DNA of 64,000 nucleotides from positions 124,001-188,000 of the forward strand of contig NZ_LQBQ01000038.1 in assembly GCF_001507595.1 (NCBI RefSeq). Direction: 5' to 3'. Each line of letters opens with the position of its first letter. Position 1 is the first letter of the stretch. Under the pieces are notes generated by a model that saw nothing but the letters and a program-made list of their open reading frames with translations, was not told the DNA's origin and ran no database searches. The position numbers and the translations under genes are program-made. The DNA comes from Ruegeria marisrubri. Its GTDB lineage: Bacteria; Pseudomonadota; Alphaproteobacteria; Rhodobacterales; Rhodobacteraceae. Shown in pieces: positions 37,115 to 46,715 of this stretch.

Positions 37115-39022
37115 TTATGCCCCCTGCGGCTCGACCAGCATCCGGCCGCGCATTTCCATGTGCAGCGCGTGGCAGAACCACTGGCAGTAGAACCAGTGCA
37201 CGCCCGGACGGTCGGCAGTGAAGGTGACCGAGGCGGTAGCCTGCGGCGCGATCTCGAAGGCGATGCCGAAGTTCGACAGGCAGAAGCCGTGGGTCACGTC
37301 GTCCACATCATCCAGGTTGGTGATGTAGATCGTCACCTCGTCGCCCTGCTTGACGGTGAACTTCTCCAAGCTGAAGGTCGGCGCGACCGAGGTCATGTAA
37401 ACACGCACCTTGTTGCCGTCACGGATGGGTTCGTCGGCGCCATCTTCCAGCACCACGCCATCGGCCTCGGCTTGCTTGCGCGCATCTTCCCACATCGGGT
37501 CGTTGCGATCCCAGACGTTGACCGGGTTGACCTTGGACCGGTGAACGATGATCGAGTCATGCGGCTCGGCAAAGGTCGGGCCGTCGTGGACCACCTTCAT
37601 CTTGTCGCCCGAGATATCGATCAACTGTTCGTTTTCCGGCTTCAGAGGACCAGTATTCAGGAAGCGGTCTTTCGAGAACTTGTTCATCGAAATCAGCCAC
37701 TTGCCGTCGGCCTCTGCGGTCTCGCCCATCGAAGTCGAGTTGTGGCCCGGCTGATAGTGCACGTCCACCTTGTCGACGATGGGATCGACGTCCTCGCCCG
37801 CATACTGGCGGATGGCCGCGTCGATGTTCCACTTCACCACCTGGCTGTCCAGGAACAGCGTGGTATAGGCGTTGCCCTTGCCGTCGAACGCGGTGTGAAG
37901 CGGTCCAAGGCCCAGCTGCGGTTCGGCGACGACGGCCGAACGCGGATCGGCGTTTTCGCTGAACAGCGCGTCCACCTTTTCGACATCGATCACCGACACG
38001 GTCGGCGACAGCTTGCCGTTGATCATGATGTGCTTCTTGTCCGGCGCCGCGTTCACGCCATGCGGCGAGTTCGGGATCGGGATGTAGCGGGTATAGTTCT
38101 TGCCCGACTCCTTGCGGCCATCGACAACCTTGACGCCGTTCAGTTCCTGATAGTCGCCAGCGGCAATGCCCGCTTCGATTTCCTTCAGGTTGAAGACGAC
38201 CACATGGTCCATCTCGCTCTCGGTCATCTCGGCCAGGTTCATGCCCATTTCCGAGTTGTACGAGGTCGAGAAGGCGTATTTGCCCTGATAGTCGCAGTCG
38301 GTGTTGTCGAGGTTGCCCGACACGATCACCTGCCAGGCGATCTCCATCGTGTCGCCGTCGATTGCGGTGAAGATGTTGACGTATTGCGACGGATCGTCCA
38401 GCACGCTGCCATCGTTGACCAGCGGCGCCTCGTGCTCGCCATTGGCAAAGACATAGCCGGTGCGCGGGTATTTCTGCGGACGCAGCCCGTGGATGTCATG
38501 CGCGTTCGGGATCTCGATGATCTTGTCGCATTTCATCACGTCGCAGCGCACGCGGGCCACGCGGGTGTTGGCCTTGTCGTTCATGAACAGGTAACGGCCG
38601 TCATAGGTGCCGTCGGTGAACGACATGTGCGGGTGGTGCAGGTCGCCGTTGTCATAGGTTTTCATGCCGCGCTTGGCCAGGAATTCCTTGGTTTCCGGCA
38701 GCAGGCCCTCGGTCAGCACCTTCAGCGACTCGTTGGTCTGGCCCCAGCCGGTGGCCGAGCAGCGGTTGAACACCGGCACCCGCATCAGCTCGCGCATCGA
38801 GGGCACGCCCAGGATACGCAGTTCGCCGGTCTGGCCCGAGGACCAGAAGCCGTAATATTCATCCAGTTCGCCGGGCTCAAGATGTTGCTTGGCGGCGGCG
38901 CTGGCCTCCTTCGCGGTCATCAGGGTCGAGCCCAGACCGGTCCCGGCCAGAACGGCGCCGGTTGCGGTGGCCCCCAACAGGCCGCGGCGGGTGACGTTCA
39001 GGTTCTTGTCGTGTTCCGACAT
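37115..39022 (-). CDS. nosZ: Nitrous-oxide reductase, clade I
   Basis: 635 residues from ATG 39022 ([20 protein letters not shown]); an upstream extension of 61 codons is rejected. The Tat signal TRRGLLG makes it a clade I (typical) NosZ, exported folded. The seven-bladed propeller carries the CuZ histidines ([41 protein letters not shown]). The C-terminal cupredoxin domain has the CuA ligands C613-x3-C617-x3-H621-x2-M624. It reduces N2O to N2 in the periplasm. It lies between nosR and nosD. Confidence 0.97.
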   Translation of the reverse strand: MSEHDKNLNVTRRGLLGATATGAVLAGTGLGSTLMTAKEASAAAKQHLEPGELDEYYGFWSSGQTGELRILGVPSMRELMRVPVFNRCSATGWGQTNESLKVLTEGLLPETKEFLAKRGMKTYDNGDLHHPHMSFTDGTYDGRYLFMNDKANTRVARVRCDVMKCDKIIEIPNAHDIHGLRPQKYPRTGYVFANGEHEAPLVNDGSVLDDPSQYVNIFTAIDGDTMEIAWQVIVSGNLDNTDCDYQGKYAFSTSYNSEMGMNLAEMTESEMDHVVVFNLKEIEAGIAAGDYQELNGVKVVDGRKESGKNYTRYIPIPNSPHGVNAAPDKKHIMINGKLSPTVSVIDVEKVDALFSENADPRSAVVAEPQLGLGPLHTAFDGKGNAYTTLFLDSQVVKWNIDAAIRQYAGEDVDPIVDKVDVHYQPGHNSTSMGETAEADGKWLISMNKFSKDRFLNTGPLKPENEQLIDISGDKMKVVHDGPTFAEPHDSIIVHRSKVNPVNVWDRNDPMWEDARKQAEADGVVLEDGADEPIRDGNKVRVYMTSVAPTFSLEKFTVKQGDEVTIYITNLDDVDDVTHGFCLSNFGIAFEIAPQATASVTFTADRPGVHWFYCQWFCHALHMEMRGRMLVEPQGA

Positions 39023-39036
39023 GGTCGTTCCTCCTT

Positions 39037-41217
39037 TTAAGAAACGTTTTGCGGTTTGGCGTTCGGATGGTTCGCCGGTGGTTGTCCGAGAGGGGTCTTG
39101 ACATTGACCGTTCCAGTCTTGGCCCGCCGTTTCATCTGGCGGATCACGACGGGGCATTTGCTCTCGGACTGGTACAGCACCTGACAATGCAGACAGGTGA
39201 CGCATTCATTCGGGTTGATCTTGCCCGTGGGGTGGATGGCCTGGACCGGGCATTCGTTCCGGCAGGTCTGACAGGGATTGCCGCATTCGTTGTAGCGCTC
39301 GAGCCAGTCGAACATGCGGATCCTGGCGGGGATCGCCAGCGCGGCGCCCAGCGGGCACAGATAGCGGCAATAGAACCGTTCGATGAACAGGCCGATCACC
39401 AGCAGCGACACGGCGAAGACCACAAAGGGCCATTCGCGCACGAACTTGAGGATGATCGCAGTCTTGAACGGCTCGATCTCGGCATAGTGCTCGGCCAGCG
39501 GGATCGACACGATGCTCAGGCCGAACAGCGCCAGGAAGATAATGTACTTGATCGGCCAAAGGCGCTCGTTCAGGCCCCAGGGCAGGGTCCATTGCGGCAC
39601 CTTCAGCGCGCGGGCGATCTTGTTGGTCAGTTCCTGCAGGGCGCCGAAGGGGCACAGCCAGCCGCAATAGGCCCCGCGCCCCCAGAACAGCAGCGCGGCG
39701 GCCACCGCGAACCACTGGATGAACACCAGCGGATCCAGCAAGAAGGCATCCCAGGTAAACCCGGTGCGCAGGCTGCCGACCAGGGCCATGATGTTCACCA
39801 CGCTCAGCTGCGCGTTGGCGTACCAGCCGATGAAGAACAAGGTCATCGTCAGGAACCCGATGCGGAACCAGTAGAAGACCCGCGCGTTCATCGTGGCGTG
39901 GAACTGGAAGAAGAACGTGGCCGTCAGCACCAGCAACATGGCGCCCAGCACCCCGATCTCGACCGTGCGGTCCTTCCAGATCCGCTGCCACAGGGCCGAT
40001 TTGGCCGCGGCCTCGCCGGTGGCGTCATCGACCACGGAGGGCGCGGGGGCCGCCGGAAGCAGGTACTGCTCGGGCAGCTTGTAGCCCAGATCGAAGGTCA
40101 GGAAGGTCTTTTCCACGGCACCCACGGCCCGCTGCACCAGCAGTTGCAGGCGGAACGGCGCGGTCGGATCGAACTCGGCATCGGCGGGGATCTTGAAGAT
40201 GTCCAACTCGGTGAAGGTCGGCGCTCCCGGCGCGGCGACCTCGCCCAAACGGCGCTGCTGCCGGTCGAAGAACCGGACCGAGCTGTCACCCTGGATCAAC
40301 TGAATGCGGTCGAAGATGCCGCCACGGACATAGCCCGAGCCCTTGAAGCTGTAGGCGCCGCGACCCAGAACCAGAATGGCATGCTCGCCTTCGTCCAGCC
40401 AATTCACCATGTTCTGGTACTCGGCCTCGCCCAACAGCGACTTACCGATCGACGGCACCGAGACCAGCGCCATGTGCATGTCGATGAAAGTGTCATCGGG
40501 CTCGCCGGGTTCAGGGCGCGCGATGGCGCGCGCATCGCCGGTGGCCTCGAAGGCCTCGTTGATCTGCCCGACATCCAGCGTCATGCGCCGAATGGACCCG
40601 TCGCCCGAAAGCGTTGCCCAGTCGTAGGTATCTGTTTTGGACATGTCGATCTCGCGCCGGGGTCCGGTTGCCTGAACCTGGGACAACCCGCCCAACCCAA
40701 GCGCGCGCGCCACCTTGAGGCCGCCGCGCACAAGGCTGTCGTCGATCACCATGATGGTGACGGTCGCGCCCGAGATGATGTCGAGATCATGTCCTTCGCC
40801 GCCGGTCTCAGCCTCGATCTTGAGATCCAGGCCGGCATAGCCCTCGGTCAGTTCGACCATGCGCGAATTGGGGATGCCGATCAGCACGATGGGCTCGGAA
40901 TGCTTGACCAGTTTCACGCCGGTCAGCACCGCGTCGTCGTCGATGGCGGCGACAACGTGAATCGGTTTGCCGGAATAGCCGGTGGTGCCCACGAAATCGG
41001 ATGTCAGAAAGGCCCAGGCGATGGTCTCGCCATCCTTCAGCACCGGGGCAACGGGCACGTCATCGCGCACCGGACCGACGGCATCGGCACCGGGCGCCAG
41101 TTCGGCGGGATCGATATCGGGCAGGAAGCTGGCCAGGCTGTCGGCCTGCGCCGTCAGTGCCGCCAGGCAGAATGCAAAGGAAATAATAAAAATATGGATT
41201 GCGCGCTTTACGACCAC
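39037..41217 (-). CDS. nosR: NosR, membrane flavo-iron-sulfur protein for N2O reduction
   Basis: A 726-residue protein. A signal-like N terminus is followed by a periplasmic FMN-binding domain with the flavinylation motif S149-G-A-T-V-T154. Then come about six membrane segments with CxxxCP patterns ([31 protein letters not shown]), and a cytosolic ferredoxin-like end with two 4Fe-4S clusters ([31 protein letters not shown]). NosR supplies electrons to NosZ and supports nosZ expression. It starts inside the end of nosC. Confidence 0.95.
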   Translation of the reverse strand: MVVKRAIHIFIISFAFCLAALTAQADSLASFLPDIDPAELAPGADAVGPVRDDVPVAPVLKDGETIAWAFLTSDFVGTTGYSGKPIHVVAAIDDDAVLTGVKLVKHSEPIVLIGIPNSRMVELTEGYAGLDLKIEAETGGEGHDLDIISGATVTIMVIDDSLVRGGLKVARALGLGGLSQVQATGPRREIDMSKTDTYDWATLSGDGSIRRMTLDVGQINEAFEATGDARAIARPEPGEPDDTFIDMHMALVSVPSIGKSLLGEAEYQNMVNWLDEGEHAILVLGRGAYSFKGSGYVRGGIFDRIQLIQGDSSVRFFDRQQRRLGEVAAPGAPTFTELDIFKIPADAEFDPTAPFRLQLLVQRAVGAVEKTFLTFDLGYKLPEQYLLPAAPAPSVVDDATGEAAAKSALWQRIWKDRTVEIGVLGAMLLVLTATFFFQFHATMNARVFYWFRIGFLTMTLFFIGWYANAQLSVVNIMALVGSLRTGFTWDAFLLDPLVFIQWFAVAAALLFWGRGAYCGWLCPFGALQELTNKIARALKVPQWTLPWGLNERLWPIKYIIFLALFGLSIVSIPLAEHYAEIEPFKTAIILKFVREWPFVVFAVSLLVIGLFIERFYCRYLCPLGAALAIPARIRMFDWLERYNECGNPCQTCRNECPVQAIHPTGKINPNECVTCLHCQVLYQSESKCPVVIRQMKRRAKTGTVNVKTPLGQPPANHPNAKPQNVS

Positions 41218-41669
41218 AGCGCACCTCCTGTTACCTGGGTTGACGCCGTGGACGCGCGCGGGGCGCGTTCGTTTCTATTTTGGGATGCGCACGGGGGGCC
41301 GCGGTTGTCGGGCCAGAACTGGGCCGGATTGTACGGTTTGTACACGTCCCGACCCTGCAATGTTCCGATTTGTACAACCTCTGGCCGGGCCAGTTCGGGC
41401 GCGGCGGCCATCAGAGCGGGGCCGCTCGCGGCGCAGAGAATGCAGCTTGCGCAGTCCGGGCAGGGCGCGGTGCCGTCAGAGTCGTCTTCGAGATCGACCT
41501 GAACCAGCACCGGCCCCGCTTCCGAGCAGATCTCCATCCACTCGCCCTCATCGGCGCTCGCCAGCGTCGGGAGGAACGATTGCAACAGCAACAGGAGGAC
41601 GCCCACCACCCCGGCCAGCGTTTGGAACACGCGAGCAACTGGCAAGGTATGGGGACGGCAGGGACGCAT
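41208..41669 (-). CDS. nosC: NosC-like small cysteine-rich protein
   Basis: A 153-residue protein with one N-terminal hydrophobic segment (VFQTLAGVVGVLLLLLQSFL) and an acidic middle ending in CPDCASCILCAASG, a CxxCxxC-x2-C cluster. In Paracoccus a gene of this position and type opens nosCRZDFYLX; its function is unknown. The 10-base overlap with nosR and the NNR-type site upstream make it the operon head. The cysteine cluster suggests metal or redox work, as an inference. DUF2946-like proteins share a similar motif. Confidence 0.72.
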   Translation of the reverse strand: MRPCRPHTLPVARVFQTLAGVVGVLLLLLQSFLPTLASADEGEWMEICSEAGPVLVQVDLEDDSDGTAPCPDCASCILCAASGPALMAAAPELARPEVVQIGTLQGRDVYKPYNPAQFWPDNRGPPCASQNRNERAPRASTASTQVTGGALWS

Positions 41670-41727
41670 GGAGACTCCACTCGGAAAGCTCTGAGGGAGT
41701 CCTAGCGGGTCGGCACGGGTAACTACT

Positions 41728-41741
41728 TGACTTAGGTCAGG
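41728..41741. promoter_or_regulatory. Dnr/NnrR-type box upstream of nosC
   Basis: TTGAC-TTAG-GTCAG, one mismatch from the TTGAC-N4-GTCAA consensus of NO-responsive Crp/Fnr regulators. The centre is about 65 bases before the nosC ATG, which fits a class II site near -41.5. Confidence 0.8.
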
Positions 41742-41776
41742 TCCAAAAAGGATTTTTGTAAAGGCACCTAGCAGAC

Positions 41777-42427
41777 TCAGGCCAGGGAATCCGCCTCGGC
41801 CAGCAGCCGGATGACCTCGGAATCGGGGGTCTGGGTGAAATCCACGTAATGCGCGCCGATGGCCCAGAAGGGTTCGGGCATTTGCAGGCAGACGATATCG
41901 TCCACATCGCCGCGCAGCTGCGCCAGCGAATCCCTGGCGGCGACGGGCACGGCCAGCACGATTCGGGCGGGGCCGCGCCGCTTCAGCGCCTTGAGCGAGG
42001 CGCGGACCGTGGCGCCCGTGGCGATGCCGTCATCGACGACGATGGCCGTTCTGCCCTGGATGGGCACGGATTTGCGATCCCCCAGATAGGCCCGGCGGCG
42101 GCGCTGTATCTCGAGCAGCTGCTGCTCGGCCAGTTGCGAGATCCTCTCTTGCGTCAGGTTGAAGGCGCGGGCGATCTCGGTGTTGATGACGATCTGGGGA
42201 TCGTCGCCGTTGACGATGGCCGCCGCGGCCAGTTCGGGCTGCGAGGGCACCCCGATCTTGCGCACCATGATCAGGTCCAGCGGCGCCTTGAGCGCTCGGA
42301 CGATCTCGATCGCGACGGGAACGCCCCCGCGCGGCAGCGCCAGAACCACCGGGTCTTCATAGCCTTTTTCAGAAAGCGCCGCGGCAAGCGCCTGCCCCGC
42401 GACACTGCGGTTTGCAAACTGTTCCAT
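41777..42427 (-). CDS. Phosphoribosyltransferase-domain protein
   Basis: A 216-residue type I PRTase. The PRPP-binding loop is TAIVVDDGIATGATVRASLK (near 128), with LALPRGGVPVAIEIVRAL at the N terminus. Proteins of this type are annotated as predicted phosphoribosyltransferases and are not purine-salvage enzymes with known substrate. The gene stands between the nos promoter and a metallopeptidase gene. No denitrification role is known. Confidence 0.82.
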   Translation of the reverse strand: MEQFANRSVAGQALAAALSEKGYEDPVVLALPRGGVPVAIEIVRALKAPLDLIMVRKIGVPSQPELAAAAIVNGDDPQIVINTEIARAFNLTQERISQLAEQQLLEIQRRRRAYLGDRKSVPIQGRTAIVVDDGIATGATVRASLKALKRRGPARIVLAVPVAARDSLAQLRGDVDDIVCLQMPEPFWAIGAHYVDFTQTPDSEVIRLLAEADSLA

Positions 42428-42567
42428 CGTCCTCGGCCCCTGTCGGCAAATGCGGGTTTCGGGAAGGTATGAAAGTTTAGCGCCAAATGGACTGCGACGC
42501 CAATCGGCAGGTTCAGAAGACCGGTTCGGGCGGGCGGAAAGGTCGGAACACGGCCGTCAGAGCCGCG

Positions 42568-43467
42568 TCAGTTGCCCTTTTTCACATAGGCATCCGGCAC
42601 ATGGCGCCGGACCGCCTCGAGCGCGCGGAACGCGTCGTCGCGCGACGAGGTGGCGACGACGATCGAATAGAGCCCGTCCTTGAGATTGTCGAAATCGTCG
42701 GTGTTGATCACCCGCACCGGCAGGCCCAAGGCCCGAAGCTCTTGCATCCGGGCCGAGGCCTGATCGGGCGCGCCATGCGGAACTGAGCCCGCGATCACCA
42801 GCCAGTCTCCGGCCGCCGGGGCGTCCTGCGGTTCGGCGCGGACCTGTGGGGTGTCACTGGGCGGGGGCGTGCCGACACGCCCGCCCGTCGCCTCGCGCCA
42901 GCCGACTGCCACAGCCTCGAGCCGGGCCTTGCGGCCCGGATGGGTGTCGCTGCCGGCCTCGGGCAGTTGCCTGAACAGCCATTGCGCATCTTCCAGGCTT
43001 CCGCCCAGCTTGCCCACCGCGAAACCGGCGAACCTGTCGGCCTCGAGTTCCGTCGGGGGCCGGCTGCCGCCCGCCTCGAGCGTGTGGCCGTTCAGGTGAT
43101 GCGCGATCTCATGCCCCAGCAGGGCGACGGCCGCCCAGCGGTTGTTGGGAATCGTGTTCTGGATCCAGTCCTCGCTGTAGACGATCAGCCGTTCCTCGCC
43201 GTCGATCACGGCGGCGGCGTTGGGGACGTTGGCGGCAAAGATGGTGAAACGCGGCACGAGGCCCACCGTCGACATGATGTCGGCCACCATGTCCCGCGCC
43301 TGCTGGCTGGACGAGAAGGAATAGATCTCGCCCTCGAGAACGTCATCGGGCGCGAATGAGCAGATGTGGCTTTGGTTTGCGATCTCGAGCCGCGACTGCG
43401 CCTGTGCGCTGGTCGCACCCAGCAACAGGGGCAGGATGACCGCCCCGCACCAAAACCCGATTTTCAT
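42568..43467 (-). CDS. Exported M48-type zinc metallopeptidase with C-terminal SPOR-like region
   Basis: A 299-residue protein with a signal peptide (to about AQAQ at 24). The zinc motif H119-E120-I-A-H123-H (LLGHEIAHHLNGHT) and the later TELEADRFAGF match M48 peptidases. The last ~75 residues (DWLVIAGSVPHGAPDQASAR to DAYVKKG) resemble a SPOR peptidoglycan-binding fold. It is likely periplasmic. It sits between the PRTase gene and hemA, and no denitrification link is evident. Confidence 0.75.
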   Translation of the reverse strand: MKIGFWCGAVILPLLLGATSAQAQSRLEIANQSHICSFAPDDVLEGEIYSFSSSQQARDMVADIMSTVGLVPRFTIFAANVPNAAAVIDGEERLIVYSEDWIQNTIPNNRWAAVALLGHEIAHHLNGHTLEAGGSRPPTELEADRFAGFAVGKLGGSLEDAQWLFRQLPEAGSDTHPGRKARLEAVAVGWREATGGRVGTPPPSDTPQVRAEPQDAPAAGDWLVIAGSVPHGAPDQASARMQELRALGLPVRVINTDDFDNLKDGLYSIVVATSSRDDAFRALEAVRRHVPDAYVKKGN

Positions 43468-43580
43468 GATACCCCCGCCGATTGCCTGATGTGTCTGCCC
43501 GTGTTTCAGGCAGGTTCGGGCAAGGGGGATAAAAACTCAAGGAGATTTCGGGCGGCGGGCGCAGGACCCCGCGACAGGTT

Positions 43581-43608
43581 CAGGAGCCGCCATCGCTGGC
43601 GACCCCTG
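43581..43608 (-). repeat. Hairpin with GNRA-type loop after hemA, repeat copy A
   Basis: On the minus strand CAGGGGTCGCCA-GCGA-TGGCGGCTCCTG forms a 12-bp stem with two G-T pairs and a GCGA loop, 18 bases after the hemA stop. A related sequence lies at 53283-53313. No T-run follows, so it may stabilise or end the hemA transcript. Confidence 0.5.
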
Positions 43609-43626
43609 TTCTTCACGGGGAGGAAA

Positions 43627-44850
43627 TCATTGCGCCGCGATGGGCATCCGGGCGATCTGGCACCGCTGCCAAAGGGCCGAGAGCGCGCCGACCAGGTGGT
43701 CGATATCCGCGTCGGTGTGCACCGGCGAGGGGGTGATGCGCAGACGCTCGGTGCCCTTGGGCACGGTGGGATAGTTGATCGGCTGGATGTAGATGCCGAA
43801 CTCTTCCAGCAGCGTGTCCGAGATGAACTTGCACTTGACCGGGTCGCCCACCATCACCGGGATGATGTGGCTGGGGTTGGGCAGGTGCGGGATGCCCTCG
43901 GCGTCGAGACGGGCGCGCACCTGGGCCACGCGGGCCTGTTGCAGGTCGCGCTCTTCGCTGGATTGCTTGAGGTGCCGGATCGACGCCGCGGCCCCGGCGG
44001 CGATGGCCGGCGGCAGGGCGGTGGTGAAGATGAAGCCGCTGGCAAAGCTGCGCACGAAATCGCACAGCGCGGCCGAGGCGGCGATGTAGCCGCCCACCAC
44101 GCCGAAGGCCTTGCCCAGCGTGCCCTCGATCACGGTCAGGCGGTCCATCAGCCCTTCGCGCTCGGCGATGCCGCCGCCGCGCGGGCCGTAGAGACCGACG
44201 GCATGGACCTCGTCGAGATAGGTCATGGCGCCGTATTTGTCGGCCAGGTCGCAGATTTCCTTGATCGGCGCGATGTCGCCATCCATCGAATAGACCGATT
44301 CGAAGGCGATCATCTTGGGCGCGTCCGGGTCGGCTGCGGCCAGTTTCGCCTCGAGATCCTGAAGATCGTTGTGCTTCCAGATCACCTTCTGCGCGCGCGA
44401 ATGGCGGATGCCCTCGATCATCGAGGCGTGGTTCAGCGCGTCCGAGAACACGATCATGCCGGGGATCTTCGACGCCAGCGTTCCCAGCGCGGCCCAATTG
44501 GACACGTAGCCCGAGGTGAACAGAAGCGCGGCTTCCTTGCCGTGCAGGTCGGCCAGTTCCTGTTCCAGCAGCACGTGGTCATGGGTGGTGCCCGAGATGT
44601 TGCGGGTGCCGCCCGCGCCCGCGCCGCAGCGGTCGAGCGCGTCGTGCATGGCCGCGAGCACCTTGGGGTGCTGGCCCATGCCGAGATAGTCGTTCGAACA
44701 CCAGATCCGCACGTCGCGCCGGATCTCGCCATCGGTCTGGCGCGCATTCGGGAAATTGCCGCAACGTCGTTGCAGGTCGATGAACACCCGGTAGTTCCCT
44801 TCTTCCCTCAGACCGTCGAGGCTTTGGGTGAAAAATCGCTCGTAGTCCAT
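43627..44850 (-). CDS. hemA: 5-aminolevulinate synthase
   Basis: 407 residues from ATG 44850 ([20 protein letters not shown]), with GGGAGAAG upstream; a 23-codon extension is rejected. It is an alpha-oxoamine synthase making ALA from glycine and succinyl-CoA, the first step of heme in alphaproteobacteria. Motifs: [16 protein letters not shown] near 81, [12 protein letters not shown] near 211, PLP lysine K247 in [15 protein letters not shown]. It sits within the denitrification island with an NNR-type box 70 bases upstream, so it probably raises heme supply when NirS, NorCB and c-type cytochromes are made. Another hemA copy elsewhere in the genome is possible. Confidence 0.95.
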   Translation of the reverse strand: MDYERFFTQSLDGLREEGNYRVFIDLQRRCGNFPNARQTDGEIRRDVRIWCSNDYLGMGQHPKVLAAMHDALDRCGAGAGGTRNISGTTHDHVLLEQELADLHGKEAALLFTSGYVSNWAALGTLASKIPGMIVFSDALNHASMIEGIRHSRAQKVIWKHNDLQDLEAKLAAADPDAPKMIAFESVYSMDGDIAPIKEICDLADKYGAMTYLDEVHAVGLYGPRGGGIAEREGLMDRLTVIEGTLGKAFGVVGGYIAASAALCDFVRSFASGFIFTTALPPAIAAGAAASIRHLKQSSEERDLQQARVAQVRARLDAEGIPHLPNPSHIIPVMVGDPVKCKFISDTLLEEFGIYIQPINYPTVPKGTERLRITPSPVHTDADIDHLVGALSALWQRCQIARMPIAAQ

Positions 44851-44912
44851 CACTTCTTCTCCCGGGAATACTGGCTTTGGGCTGACGCTAGGCCCCGGGT
44901 CGCTTGACTTGA

Positions 44913-44926
44913 ATGACAAATGTCAA
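44913..44926. promoter_or_regulatory. Dnr/NnrR-type box between hemA and the regulator gene
   Basis: ATGAC-AAAT-GTCAA, one mismatch from consensus. The centre is 70 bases from the hemA ATG, the same distance as at norC and nirS, and 91 bases from the regulator ATG. It could serve hemA, autoregulation, or both. Confidence 0.75.
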
Positions 44927-45010
44927 GTGTCATCGCGGGATTGACAGCAAGAGCGTCAAAAGGCAGGTGCGCACGATGACACTTTGGCATAGCTTGGGGC
45001 GGAACCGGGA

Positions 45011-45769
45011 ATGCTCGAACGGCCGCAAAGAGCCGACACGGACGGAAAAAAAGGGGATGCCTTCGTGGCGCATGAAGCACAGAAATCGATAGCGCGGAAC
45101 TCGCTGCTGATGCGGTCGCTGCCGGACCAGCATGTCGACAGCCTGCTGAGCCAGGCGGTCTGGTGCAAATACGAACGGGGAGAGACGCTGTTCCTGCAGG
45201 AGGAGAAGGCGCAGGCGATCCACGTCATGATCAGCGGCTGGGTCAAGCTGTACCGCATGGCTCCGACCGGCGCCGAGGCGGTGGTGAGCGTCTTTACCCG
45301 CGGCGAGAGTTTCGGTGAGGCGGTCGCCCTGCGCAACATGCCCTATCCGGTCTCGGCCGAGGCGGTCTCGACCTGCGAGGTCATGCACATCCCCAGCCGG
45401 GTCCTGGTCTCGCTGATGAAGGAAGAACCCGAGATCGGGATCTCGATACTGGCCTCGGCCTTCAACCATCTGCACTCGCTGGTGGCGCAGCTGGAGCAGC
45501 TCAAGGCGCAGACCGGGGCGCAGCGGGTGGCAGAGTTCCTGCTGGGCCTGTGCGACGCCGAGGACGGCGCCTGCGAGGTGACGCTGCCCTATGACAAGAT
45601 GCTGATCGCGGGGCGTCTGGGCATGAAGCCCGAAAGCCTGAGCCGGGCCTTTTCGCGCCTGAAATCGGCCGGGGTGACGGTAAAGCGCAACCACGCCGAG
45701 ATCGAGGATATCGACACCCTGCGCGACTATGCCGAAAGCGACCCGGCGGAGAACTGGAGCAAACCATGA
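45011..45769 (+). CDS. Crp/Fnr family regulator, Dnr/NnrR type
   Basis: A 252-residue protein: cNMP-like sensor domain at about 45-150 (RGETLFLQEEKAQAIHVMIS), a long dimer helix (LHSLVAQLEQLKAQTGAQRV), and the DNA-binding domain with recognition helix KPESLSRAFSRLKSAGV. E208-x2-S211-R212 is the FNR-type code for TTGA half-sites. The N-terminal cysteine cluster of Fnr is absent, so it is not an oxygen sensor of that kind; NO sensing through heme, as in Dnr, is an inference. Six matching boxes lie in the island. ATGA overlap couples it to the DUF4202 gene. Confidence 0.88.
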   Translation: MLERPQRADTDGKKGDAFVAHEAQKSIARNSLLMRSLPDQHVDSLLSQAVWCKYERGETLFLQEEKAQAIHVMISGWVKLYRMAPTGAEAVVSVFTRGESFGEAVALRNMPYPVSAEAVSTCEVMHIPSRVLVSLMKEEPEIGISILASAFNHLHSLVAQLEQLKAQTGAQRVAEFLLGLCDAEDGACEVTLPYDKMLIAGRLGMKPESLSRAFSRLKSAGVTVKRNHAEIEDIDTLRDYAESDPAENWSKP

Positions 45770-46329
45770 GCGCACGGATGCAGGCGGTTCTGGACGCCAT
45801 CGACGCGGCCAACGCGGCCGATCCCAATCTGGATGACGGGATGCCCGAGGCCCAGCTTTACGGCAAGCGGATGAGCGAGGAACTGAACCGGCTGTTCCCC
45901 GATGCCTCGGAAGTGCTGCAGATCGCGGCGCGCGGGCAGCATGTGGAACGCTGGAAGCTGAAGCGCTCGGAATACCCCGAAGGGCGCGCGGGATACCTGG
46001 CCTGGCGCAAGGCGCAGGGCGTGCATCACGCCGAGGTGGTCATGGCGATGATGGCCGAGGCGGGCTATGGCGCCGACGAGATCGAGTCGGCCGGGCGGAT
46101 GCTGCGCAAGGAAGGCATCAAGCGCGACCCGGAGGTGCAGGCGCTGGAGGACGTGATCTGTTTCGTTTTCCTGAAATGGTATTTCGCGCCCTTCGCCGGC
46201 AAGCACTCGCCCGAAAAGATCCAGCGCATCGTGGAAAAGACCGCCCGCAAGATGTCGCCCGAGGCGCGGGCGCGGGTGCTGCGCGAGTTCGACCTGCCCG
46301 AAGAACTGGCGGCGACGTTCCGGGTTTGA
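45766..46329 (+). CDS. DUF4202 family protein
   Basis: A 187-residue soluble protein of the DUF4202 type, with GQHVERWKLKRSEYPEGRAG, YLAWRKAQGVHHAEVV and VICFVFLKWYFAPFAGKHSP. Function is unknown. The conserved His residues (H59, and HH near 86) suggest a metal site. The start overlaps the regulator stop by 4 bases, so the two are made together. A role in denitrification or NO stress is inferred only from position. Confidence 0.8.
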   Translation: MSARMQAVLDAIDAANAADPNLDDGMPEAQLYGKRMSEELNRLFPDASEVLQIAARGQHVERWKLKRSEYPEGRAGYLAWRKAQGVHHAEVVMAMMAEAGYGADEIESAGRMLRKEGIKRDPEVQALEDVICFVFLKWYFAPFAGKHSPEKIQRIVEKTARKMSPEARARVLREFDLPEELAATFRV

Positions 46330-46361
46330 GGGCCGGGTCGGAGGGGCTCCCGCCCGGGCAG

Positions 46362-46416
46362 GGCGCATCTGCGATGCGCCGGTCCCGGTTGGGCCGGGCC
46401 GCGCCTGCGGCGCGGC
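46362..46416. terminator. Two tandem hairpins between convergent genes
   Basis: GGCGCATC-TGC-GATGCGCC (46362-46380) and GCCGCGCC-TGC-GGCGCGGC (46398-46416) are perfect 8-bp stems with the same TGC loop. They lie between the DUF4202 stop and the norF stop and probably end both transcripts. T-runs are missing. Confidence 0.6.
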
Positions 46417-46418
46417 GG

Positions 46419-46715
46419 TCACACCAGGTAAAGCGCGAAGACCAGGATCGAAAAGCCGGCCAGAACGATGGTGAAGCCGCGCAGCCAGGCGGGGCTGTCC
46501 GCCAGATCGAGATAGCGGGCAAGGATGACCCGCGCCTTGGCCAGTGCCAGCAGGAGTATCCCTCCGCCGACGATCTGGGGCGGCAGGGCCAGCCTGGTCA
46601 GCAAGGCCGAGGCGAAGCTGAGCGCCAGCAGGGCCAGCCAGGCGAAGGTGAGAAAGTCGGGGGGCCTCCGGCGGGAGTATTTGGAAAAAGATGAAGTGAG
46701 CGGCATGTCTGTCAC
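46419..46715 (-). CDS. norF: NorF-like small membrane protein (cytochrome oxidase subunit IV type)
   Basis: A 98-residue protein with three hydrophobic segments (FLTFAWLALLALSFASALL, IVGGGILLLALAKARVIL, FTIVLAGFSILVFALYLV). NorF assists NO reductase assembly or activity. The start is GTG 46715, overlapping the norE stop by 4 bases, or ATG 46706. Its first ~15 codons run through an intergenic-type repeat (46664-46696) that encodes SSFSKYSRRRPP; the N terminus therefore looks acquired from the repeat. It is the last gene of norCBQDEF. Confidence 0.8.
   Translation of the reverse strand: MTDMPLTSSFSKYSRRRPPDFLTFAWLALLALSFASALLTRLALPPQIVGGGILLLALAKARVILARYLDLADSPAWLRGFTIVLAGFSILVFALYLV
46664..46696 (-). 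repeat. Roseobacter-type intergenic repeat, copy 2, inside the norF reading frame
   Basis: On the minus strand it reads TCTTTTTCCAAATACTCC followed by CGCCGGAGGC. The CTCCCGCCGGAG part can fold. It matches copy 1 (23061) over 23 bases and copy 3 (63313) with few changes. Confidence 0.7.

Noticed and set aside
35816-40000. Very long plus-strand frames (1074 and 817 residues) opposite nosD, nosZ and nosR
   Set aside because: Shadow frames of well-identified nos genes; no domain motif or ribosome site.
44904-44918. TTGAC-TTGA-ATGAC near hemA as a second NNR box
   Set aside because: The right half is a direct and not an inverted half-site; the adjacent ATGAC-AAAT-GTCAA is the better match.
44941-44959. 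TTGAC...GTCAA pair before the regulator gene
   Set aside because: The half-sites are 9 bases apart instead of 4.
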